From NCBI GenBank assembly GCA_916613615.1, contig OU744727.1, positions 18,608,093-18,672,092 of the forward strand: a stretch of DNA of 64,000 nt, read 5' to 3'. The position numbers were made by a program, and so were the translations under genes. The notes under the pieces are model-generated. The model searched no databases. It was not told the origin of the DNA and worked only from the letters and a program-made list of their open reading frames with translations. This document shows positions 27,076-64,000 of this stretch, in pieces (position 1 is the first letter of the stretch; every line of letters starts with the position of its first letter). The DNA comes from Steromphala cineraria (Eukaryota; Mollusca; Gastropoda; Trochida; Trochidae).

Positions 27076-30000
27076 AACAGTAAACTACATGTATAGTATT
27101 ATCACGTATATCAAAATAGAAGTATTACTTTTCTTGATAACCATTTGTTTGATAAAGACATTATTAAACATAAGCTCATGTTCATTAGCTCATGTTGAGA
27201 TGATCGATTTTTGCATTCATGTATTTGTCTTTCCGGATGTATACATTCTCTCTAAAAGTCATGACAACTCTAACCTCTGTTTGAAAGGATCACTTCTTGG
27301 GCTTGAAATGGAGAAGTCTTGATAAATTTAATGAAAATAAGTTGTTCTTTATCGACGCGGTTCCAAAAGCATATCTTAGCTAAAACAGTTCCGTATACTT
27401 AGGGAATAGAAGTCTATATTTGACCATGTTCTAGTTTACATCATTTCCCTATCTAAAGTTAACTGCCCTTTGTTTGTGTTGCTGTCATGATGTCTGTTCT
27501 CTGAAATGTAATACAATTCCCATTTTCCTTGAGGCTCTATTCCATTGCAAGGAGTCTAATCATTGTTATGACGAGATCTTATTTCTGTTCAGATTCGGTA
27601 CAAATGGTTTCTTAAACATAATGTTGAGTAAAGATGTTATTATATGACAGTTTTACTTCATATTTGTTTAATATTTAGTTTTGTTTTCCATGTCGCTTAG
27701 TGTATAATTTAATATATTGTAGATACCAGGGGCTTTGTACAAAAAATTTGAAGCGTGCTAATAAAATTGGTTTATATGTTAAAGCTTGTCGACTGAATAT
27801 GGTATCAATTTACATAGTTCACTCTCCATCGGATTTTTGATACGCCACATTTGCAAATGTAGTTTGCAGTGCTCCAGATAATGTTTGGACCTATTGGGTT
27901 TTGATTGTTGGAGAAAATGTCTGCGTACCTGTACTCCCACATTTTAATTCAATTGCGTTTTAGATAACTTCGTTGCGTAATATAATATATATATAGATAT
28001 ATTTAGTTGGTTCATTCGGAAAAATAGATTTCTTCTGAAAAAAGTGAAGTGTTTTAATCTCGACTCCTGCCGTTTTGACTGTTTTAAGAGCAGATAAAAA
28101 AATTATCAAAGTTGATCTTTGAGACGTTACATATTGTGACATAACTCAAGATTTAAACTACTTTAAACACGTTTATCGATTTTTCAAAAAAAAAATCGAG
28201 ATAAATCACGTTATCAGCAGTTAATCTAAATGAGTATTGGTAATTCATGTTCCTTCACTATACAGAGATGGTTGTAACTGGATCTCTACATCAAACATAG
28301 CTATTTCCGTTCGGGATAATTATCAACCACTGCTATTGGCACTTATTCCTGTTTAACGTAGCTGAAGGCGTTGATGAACTAGATTCAGTATAGAGTATTC
28401 CTTCCCAGGTGAAGCACGCTGTATGCTATCTGACGTCAGTAAACTGATATCAGTGAATAATATGAGAAAGATTGGATGCTTCAGCGTCTTGTGTCACTTA
28501 CAATAAATCTAATCCAGAGCAACGGCCTCACATACACATTCTTGTGGACTGACTTTGTGTTCATCTTCATAGCTCTATGTATAGACTTACAAGTTACGGG
28601 ATAAATTGAAGGGGTAAATCCTTAATTCAAATAATGGATTAATTGTCATTGGCACATTTTCAAAAAATACATATGCCCCAAGACTTCCAGTATTGAGTTT
28701 GTAATGTTATATCCATTGTGCATTTTGAAACAAAAACGATGTCATTCTACTGACTGAAAACAAAAGGAATATATGAAATTACACTTGATGTGTTTGAATT
28801 TGTGGTAAATGATAGATTTAAGTTATTTGATTAATTCAATGCAATAATGAAGGATTTTGATATTGTTTTATCAAAACACCTTACTGTTTGATTAAGTGAT
28901 TTTCAAAAAGAAAAGTTAGATTTCGAAATTTTCAAAAGCTTTGAATATATCAACAAGATTTAACACTAGCAGACCTCCTATCTCCTTTCAATTTTCAAAA
29001 TGAGAAAAAAAATCAACAAACTATTCAAAAGTTCGAATACTTTTTATTATTTCAGAAATGCCAAACTGTCTACAATGAAGATAAACTCCTATCATCTAGT
29101 GTAACCGGCGTGCTATTCCACTTTTCCTAATTTCTCATGGGCAAGACTTTTTCAAGAAATTAAAAGCGTGGGAAGCCGGCTAAATTCACCGCAGAGCTCT
29201 GTTTCTATTTATAGCCTTGTATGTACAACTTGTTGATGTCTCAGCTTGTATACATGTATTTATCGATTAGTCAGTCCTTCTCACCTTCCTCCTATCACAG
29301 CATGTCCACAGAGCTAATTCTCAAGCCTCAACTGAATGGAAGCAATAAATTGATAACGATTGTTACAAAAAGATCAGATAAAGGTTTATAGCAGTCAGTT
29401 TGAGACGTACAATGGCATGTGATTATCTCACGCTGGCTTCGTGTCTTCAGCCTTGATGATACCGAGGTGTATATGAAGTGCAATCCTTCCAAGACATTCA
29501 TTTTAAGAGATTTTGGAGAATTGGTGCTATTTCCGAACGTCCGAGTGTATTCATCCTTATATGTCACAAGGGAGGGACTGATAAACCGTTTTATTATTCT
29601 TAGGTCGGGAGGCGCGCCTGGTAAAAATCTCTTGGACGCACAAGTCAATTTTCTATTCTTAAATAGAAACCGATATTCAACACAGGAATTGCTGATTGAT
29701 TAACCAATTTTCATCAAATAGCCGTAAGAATTCAAATATTGCCAATAATTCCTATTTAAAGAGCAAATAAGGAAGTGGAAATCCTTGCTGAATGGCCTAA
29801 GCTTTGTGATTAAAGCCGTCATTGTGAAATATGGCAAAACAATTTTAATATCCTCTTCTAACGCAAACATATTTCATGCAATCAGAGAAGGGCATTTGGT
29901 ACGATTTTGAAGCCTCAACAAATGGGCGATTAAGCATTGAAACTTCCCTGAAAGCATCAACAACTGGGCGTAAAATGGACACGACATTGGATGCGGAAGA

Positions 30001-30120
30001 CCTTCATGTAATATTTATATCTGAGTGCCAGATTCTGGCAAGCTGTAAAATCTTCGAGCATTCACACCTCGGGCAGATCCAGGCTGCCGCCAAGTTACTG
30101 TGTATCGAACCAAACTAAAG

Positions 30121-30551
30121 ATTAATTGTATTATTTTTCTCTTAATCGTTAAGGCAGCAGAAAAAGAAGGCTGATCCAGGAGGCTGCAGTATCGCCTCTT
30201 TAGAGGTCCTGGGAGCGTGCTGAACACTCGGAGCGATCCCAACCCACGCTGTGAGCCGTCTGGATACCGTTGCTCCGAACCTGCCTCGTATAATAGCAAC
30301 ACACGCCGATCATGGCGCTCACACAGGCGGTATATTCCCGAGTGGTTGTAGAAACGGAGGGCAAACACCGCTATCGTAGTTCGTCTTAATTCCATTATTT
30401 CGCTCTGCTCATGGACTTGGCTGAGGAATCGCATGACATAACACAAGGGTAACACGCATGCGCGTGACAGACTTCCAGATTTCTCGTGGAACACGTTGGT
30501 TTGTTTTCTGTGGCACAAGTTTTACCACGGCAATGTCTGTCCACTGACACA
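30121..30551 (+). promoter_or_regulatory. GC-richer 5' flank / 5' UTR of the receptor gene
   Basis: This stretch is visibly richer in G, C and CpG than the surrounding AT-rich DNA, as expected for promoter or 5' UTR sequence. It contains the near-palindrome CACGCATGCGCGTG (30453-30466), whose reverse strand is one mismatch from the NRF-1 consensus YGCGCAYGCGCR. I cannot place the transcription start; no convincing TATA box was seen. Confidence 0.45.
30533..30547 (+). promoter_or_regulatory. Four-codon upstream ORF before the receptor start
   Basis: ATG TCT GTC CAC TGA ends four bases before the receptor ATG at 30552 and is in another frame. If the transcript includes it, it could lower initiation at the main start or allow reinitiation. 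Its presence in the mRNA is assumed, not shown. Confidence 0.4.
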
Positions 30552-57686
<27,135 letters not shown>

Positions 57687-59184
57687 TAAGTCATACCATA
57701 TTTTAGGCTTACAGCACACTTATGATGGATTCTACTAGTTTTCTTACTGATATCTTACTGAAGGGAGTGAGTTTGATAAGTTTATATCAGCAAGATTTGT
57801 TGCTTTTTGTTTTATAGGTATAATCAAAGTAGATGTTCTTTTTCAAAAGTTAAGGTTTTAGGATCAGAAAGTGACTAATTACACGAGAGATAAGCATCTG
57901 GTATCTCCCTATAGATGCAGGAGGAATGTGATAATCTTCCTCTTTATATACCAAATAGCAATTTTCCGGTTTGCTATTGTGTCTTAGATAGAAAGGTTAT
58001 TCGGAAGTTTCATTTCAGTCATATAAGTTTTTCTTCTGGATAGATAGAAAATCATATTTGTTTCCAGACAGGACACGACAAATAAGCACGATATTACTTG
58101 TATGTCTTGTTACAAAAGAGGATTTTTCTACTTAGACTTGTATGCATATGCACTTCATATCTTATTTTGATATTTTATTAAACTGAAAATTTAACAAATC
58201 ATAATATATCCAGTACAGAACCAGAACTTTGTCAATAACTTCAAAGTAAGCAAGAGTTTCTGGTGTCCGTCATGATAATTGTACTGTCCTTCAAAGTAGA
58301 TGACAATACTGAGGAGATACACCTAATGTGTCTACCTCTGATCTGACCACTTGATTAACACATTCTACAGTTATTTTTAACTGACGTTAGATGCAACATC
58401 ACTTACAAAATCAGTGTTTTATCAAATTTATATAAAACACTAATATAAGGTGAATTGAGGGCTAACGAGTTCGAGCAAAAAAAACAAAGAGAAATATTGA
58501 AGCTTTCGAAGCGTGCTTTGCATGATCACTTCAGTGTGAAATTACAACTAGATTGCTGTTTTATGACAATTGGATTGTCATCAATTGCGTTACTGATGAG
58601 AGTTCAGGTCCAATGAAATGACTGGTTCATGATTTAATGAAACGATTATTCCTCAGACACAGTGACCGGATATTGTGAATTACAGTTCAATTGTAATCAA
58701 CTACTTTCGATTTTCAAAAAGTATCAAATTAATCAGGTTAATGTCGTCATGAACATTTTGCAGAAACGGCGTGAGGGGAATAATGCATGGTTGATGCCCT
58801 GTGAAGAAAAGCATTTCGAAAATATGCTGATACGTTAATTCATTCTTGTTACCTCAAACTTGTTAGCATTTTATTTACGTGTATCAGTCCTGTTAAGAAT
58901 ATTTTACTTTTGTTAACGTGTCTTGACATACATGTAATTCATTTATGATAAACATCTGTCAGATATGACATTCATTAAAGCAGTCTTCCGATTGGGATAT
59001 GTTTTGACCTCACTGTAGATGTTAAAGCAATCTTAAATCATATGGCTTATGATGACAGGGTATTGATACAAATCTTCTTGTTAAAGACCTTTACGATATC
59101 ATTCCATATCATACACGACCAACACATTATTATCTTTATTATGTGAACGTAATTTTCCGGCAATCCGATTGGTCGAGAACCGGT

Positions 59185-59332
59185 CACGTGACAGTCGACA
59201 GAAAGTGATATTGACTTGACCCCCGTGACCCCGAGTCCGACCAAAAGTGATATTGACTTGAGTTACTAAAAATAGAGCCGATGACGTCAAACCGTTGTTT
59301 CATGACGTCATGCTAGTGTTATCATGACGTCA
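59185..59332 (+). promoter_or_regulatory. Cluster of three perfect CRE palindromes plus an E-box
   Basis: TGACGTCA at 59282-59289, 59303-59310 and 59325-59332, spaced 21 and 22 bp, about two helical turns. CACGTG lies at 59185-59190. A direct repeat AAAGTGATATTGACTTGA sits between. CREs bind CREB/ATF factors. Whether this is a working enhancer or part of a transposon is not known. Confidence 0.55.
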
Positions 59333-59425
59333 TTGACCGGTCCTCGCCAATAATCGAGCCCAAATGCCGCTCATTGCTGTAGGTTTCCATTATGTCTTGA
59401 TTTTTTTGACCGAAACATAATAAAA

Positions 59426-59570
59426 CAATTATGGACTGGTGAGTTCGGTCAATACCTGTTTTTTATAGACCCGAGTAAAACAATATCGACCTCGGACTTC
59501 GTCCTCGGTCAATATTGTTTTCCTCGGGTCTATAAAAACAGGTATGGACCTCATCACCAGTCTATAATTG
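59426..59570. mobile_element. Long inverted repeat (145 bp, arms about 65 bp) in intron 11
   Basis: CAATTATGGACTGGTGA at one end mirrors TCACCAGTCTATAATTG at the other. The inner parts (TATAGACCCGAG / CTCGGGTCTATA, and AAAACAATAT / ATATTGTTTT) pair as well, leaving only a few bases of loop around GGACTTCGTCC. It probably belongs with the adjacent GC-richer sequence from about 59130 as one mobile element. Confidence 0.85.
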
Positions 59571-60500
59571 TATAATATAGCAAATAGTTCGGTGATAAAC
59601 TTGTGTGCTTTAATAACATGTCGTGAAGCAACTCCACAACACTTCACCCACGGTACATAAATAAGCTAAGGTATCTGTACACATGGAAATCCACTTTGCG
59701 AATGTGCTTCCTCCAAACAAGCGTTAAAGACGGGAATAATTCGTTGAAGCAACATGAGGCCCGGGCTAGGCGAGTTTATCATGGCACTTATTAGGCAGGA
59801 CGTTGCCCATTTACTGGTCAGATCAGGCACAAGGAAAAACAGCGGTAGTATAATTGATTTCTAATCCCGTGTACTTGACCACTGCCCCCGTGGTCGGACA
59901 GCAATTACCAGCGCATAAATCGTTCTGCAATCTAAGACAACTTTAGGACAAGGATAGGCCCCTTGTGGCTCAGGATTAAGATAGTCTTCGCTTGAAGCGT
60001 CTTCAATTGCGACATTTTGTCACGTAAGATAGTTAATTGAGACGCAACTTCGCGTTAACGTTTTGTCACGTAGCTAGTTAATTTATACTTAACTTCACGT
60101 AAAGATATGTTTTGTTTTGAAATGAGCTATATAATTTAGACGTAACTTTACCTATATGTGTGTGCTTAGACTGCGTGCAACCATGGCCTCGAACTACAAC
60201 CTACCTTAGATTGAAAGGCCTCTTGTGTTAGACATGACCTTGCCTGAGGTCACAATCAATTTAACAGTGCGCCTGTTGCACTGTTTATTTAATCAACTCG
60301 CATGCATGAACATGCGTGTACAATTTTGAGGTGTAGTTTAAAGGCTTTTGTTATCAAAGCCTGAAAATGTTATGTTCTCTTTTAAGGGTTTTCAATTGCA
60401 CATCTCAATGTATTTGTTTTGCTTACAGTTCTCAAAATTCTGATACTAATATTTCAATAGCAGTGTACTGCCATTGATCAAATGCAATGCATTTTTATAC

Positions 60501-60853
60501 TTTAAAGGGGAAGTAGCACGCTTTTTGAAAATGTTATATTTTCAATAATTTAACTGATAATATGAGGTTGATGCTAAATGTATTATTTTCATAGTGTCAA
60601 AAATCGTATTACACAAACTAATGTTCCCTAGTCAGAGAACAAATTATGAAGATTCACTGAAAATCTATTGGTCGCTTTTTGTGTGAACACCAGTTTTGGA
60701 AGAAAATGGAATCGCATGGTGGAACTTTAGATTCTATGTTTATAATCCTGCTTCATTTAGTTTGAATACATTGTCTTATAATTGGAACCATTTATTTTCA
60801 TTTTCCTGACATCACCTTATATCCCCCCTAAAACGTGCTACTGCCCCTTTAAA
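60501..60853 (+). mobile_element. Inverted-repeat element family A, copy 3, inside receptor intron 11
   Basis: Ends TTTAAAGGGGAAGTAGCACG and CGTGCTACTGCCCCTTTAAA. The interior contains GGAACCATTTATTTTCATTT and CCTGACATCACCTTATA, which read as the exact complement of the start of copy 2. Confidence 0.9.
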
Positions 60854-63800
60854 ATAGGGAGTTTGAAACATAGTTTGCACGTGTCATAATTCCAGGAGCT
60901 TACACTTTAATTTTTCGTTTGCAAGACTTTGCCATCAAAACCATATCATCTTTGCGTTAATATAAAAGAGACACTTACGGAGTTTGAAGACAGTAACTTC
61001 CAGATCACTAAGGTTTTTACTCCACCCAATCCGGGAATTTTGTATGTAGACATTCAAATCCTCGTCAGCAAATTTCCAAATTGGTTCACAAATGGTAACG
61101 TTCTAATGAAATTAGCCGTATATTTTGCAACTCGCCAACCATTCAGTTAAGGACATTACATCAATGTCACTCATCCTTTACCAAACTCATCGAAACAAAA
61201 GAAAGCGATACTAATGGAACCTTTACATGGATTTCAATCAAGTTTCATATGAAAACGTAAAACCATGCTTTAAAAGCCATTTCCACTCGACTGGTCCCAT
61301 ATAAAAGGTCTGTAGGACGTTGATGGATGTTTAAACCTTATCTCGAAACAGCAATAGGCAAACTTTGTCAGCTTTGTGGATGGAGCGCACTATATCCGTT
61401 ATCATATGCGGTATACATCGACATTTAATTATCCGCAACGCAGAAACCTTACACATTTCACAAATGCCATTTGATGTATCCGGACTAGCGTATACAGATC
61501 CAGCGCTGAATTAATTACACAAAAAGCTTTCTGATGGCTGTTTCCTCAAAAGGTTAAGAGGGTAGTCGGTTAATTATGGACACAGCATTTAGTTTATCTA
61601 TTAAGGATACCAGGATGCGAGATTCAATGGCACATTAGCAGTCGCAGGAATCATTCTTCTAGAATAATCTTTGTTTTTCTGGTAATTGAACAATGTGTTG
61701 ATTTTACAAGTGATAGCGTGGTGTGGTTAGTGTTTCATCTATGGTAATAAATCAGTGGCTCACGGACAAATTATGTGAGTGTGTTGGTATCGAGGATAAT
61801 TGTAATTCGACTTAAAAAGTGTTCACAACTCACGATCGAATAAACTTGTGTCATGTCTCACTTAAGTTTTTTATTGAAGTGTAGTTGCGTTTGTGGTATA
61901 TTATCCGTTACTGTAGTATTTGACTTGTTCAAATAATTCAACCATGTACCGTTTTCAAACAGAAGGGCAATGACGACATTTATGCTAATAATGTGTTATC
62001 TATATGCTTGAATGGGTATCAGAAGAACAAAGTTTTTTTTAATAAGTAGATAAGACATTGTGGAATAATATTTGAGTTATATGTTTGCGTGTGATATTTT
62101 CGCCTGAATTAAAATGTCAAAGGAAAACAGGTATTTAAGGTAAATTGACTAAATGATATCTTATTTAATCTAAAATTTTAAGAAAACCTGTTACTTGTAA
62201 AAAGCAAATTTTCTTAAATTAAGTTTAAAATTCACTTTGAAAATTTCCATTTTGATAAGTGGTGAGCTCTTTTTCTAAATCAACTTTTACTTTTGGTAAC
62301 ATCCTTTAAAATTATGATTATGAAATTTTCACGTGAGACATAAAATCGATGTTTAACTTCACTCGACAATATGCAAAAGACAAAGAGAGTGACATCGCTT
62401 ATTTGGAGATGACAGGCCGTCTTATGATTAACTGTCTGTGCTCATAATGATGCAGACTGATTTCAATTCAATGCTGCACGTATTGCTGTAACTTAAAGCT
62501 CTGTAGCCGTTCGGCAACAACTTGATGACTAGCAAACCAATTTGGATAGCTAGATCAGAAATGATATCTTTTGGTGACAATGATGAATTCATAGCGAGAA
62601 CAAGATTAAATTAAATGTATTCAACTACGAATATTTATTCAGGATTCGGAGAAGGTAAAAGGTTTTTAATGATCGAAGCAGGGTCTAGATTACCTTTGTA
62701 AACCCAGAAAGGTTAGATATTATACCACCCTTTTTGGTCATCGAGGTTATGTCATATTTACTATTGATTACAGAATTATTATTTTTTATATATTCATCAT
62801 TAGTTAATATGTCTTAACTTCAGAAATAGTAAAAAACACTTTAAATGTTTAAATGTTGAAAAATAACGATTGATCCTTTAAACATTTAAGGATTAAAAAG
62901 TTTCAAATATTGGTTTGGCGATATGACTACTCAGTTTTTGTTGACATTAAAAATGACTTCCATTTCCTATTTAAATCACACGTCACTTTTGGTAGTTATG
63001 TCTGCAGGTACATGAAAGAATTTGTACTTACTATCTGTCACAATGAAATAACGTTTATTTGTCACTGCTAAAAAATTTACATATTTATATCATACTTTTC
63101 ATGCAGAGACACTGAGATAATGTTAGTTGAGACAGCTAATCAGTTATTTATAAAACAGACAAGTTAATACATACAATTCATACATTAACTCAAGACAATC
63201 ACTTCTATGTACTCAATTGATAAATCTTTCTGGTGATCATCAAATTCATTTACATCAGGAGGTGTAATCATTAGGAAAAGGTTTCAAAACGTTGATTGGC
63301 ATGGCTATTACATTTTTTATTCGTAACATTTTTATAAAGCAAATTCAAGGAAAACAATAATCGTAATACTTTCGATAGAATCTCCTCAAAGCCTGTCTTC
63401 CAAATCATGTGTTTCGAATGTTTTATGAGCTTTAAGGATATGCATTTTGTTTCGTGAAATATATGTTTGATTCATTTAAATGAAATAATAGTTCTTCAAA
63501 TGTTGTCAAAAAAGTTGATTAGTCACCTTATCAACGCTAATTTCTGTCTCTTTAATCATAGAAACACTTATCAAACACGGCCATATACAATACAAAATTG
63601 AAAAGCAACTTCTCTGCTCAGCTCTTTTAAAACATTATTGACTAAGAGGACACTTTCCTATATTTCTCAATGGCGTCTATTTCTCATCATGTTATTATCA
63701 ACCAAGAACAAGCATTACAAAATGTAGAGTATTGACGTAACCAAGTGAAACAGCTGTATACAAAATCGTTGTTTTCCTGAGTTATTGTACAGCGAGCATT

Positions 63801-64000
63801 GTGTTGAGCTGTTGGTATGTTTGTAACAGACATATCATGGCCGGACCTGAATTAGACATTTCAAATCTCAAAGGATGCTGATATCAGGCCTGCAGCTTTC
63901 TATCTACATCACACCTGAAATTGAGTCAGTCCCGTTCTAACATTGTTGCGTCTGCTTAAAGCTGTTACTGCCGTAAATTCGCTGATTAAGCAATATGACT

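Larger units (their letters stand above)
12276..30120. other. Intergenic DNA upstream of the receptor gene
   Basis: Nearly 18 kb without a gene I can support. Contains second members of dispersed repeat pairs (13195-13372, 16215-16445), a diverged duplication (19191-19880), one inverted-repeat element (22984-23337), a small hairpin (26160-26215) and a 5'-truncated SINE (26825-27075). The stretch 29400-29700 is open on both strands for about 90-100 codons but I recognise nothing in it. Confidence 0.65.

Overview
The window looks like animal nuclear DNA. It is AT-rich and gene-poor, coding sequence is split into short exons with canonical GT-AG introns, and the introns and flanks carry SINEs, small inverted-repeat elements and decayed tandem repeats. 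Several repeats (tRNA-headed SINEs and a GTGAGTGAGT-headed element) resemble ones I associate with molluscs. A lophotrochozoan, probably a mollusc, is my best guess, but that is inference. There is no operon structure, CRISPR or prokaryotic feature.

The one gene I can identify confidently is the 5' part of an AMPA-type ionotropic glutamate receptor on the plus strand. Eleven coding exons lie between 30552 and 57685. They encode about 607 residues: signal peptide, amino-terminal domain (exons 2-9), the S1 half of the glutamate-binding domain (exons 10-11), the first membrane helix M1, and the pore loop ending just after the Q/R site. All exon phases join without a frameshift. The remaining part (M3, S2, M4, C-terminus) must lie beyond 64000, because I find no M3-like exon in the last 6.3 kb.

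Region by region: 1-30.5 kb is intergenic and repeat-rich. Its one plausible gene is a candidate 3' end of a minus-strand gene (about 8.86-9.9 kb, two exons and a poly(A) signal). 30.55-31.43 kb holds receptor exons 1-2. Intron 2 (13.1 kb) carries an inverted-repeat element, a microsatellite, SINE debris and, at its 3' end, a striking array of decayed copies of the exon 3 acceptor. 44.5-53.2 kb holds exons 3-9, with a two-level tandem repeat in intron 5. 56.4-57.7 kb holds exons 10-11. 57.7-64 kb is intron 11, with a third copy of the inverted-repeat element, a long hairpin and three evenly spaced TGACGTCA sites.

Points worth following up: the exon 3 acceptor array; a receptor about 20 residues short in the lower lobe of its amino-terminal domain; a sharp GC3 jump inside the pore exon; a ~350-bp inverted-repeat family with three copies; and the nested repeat in intron 5.
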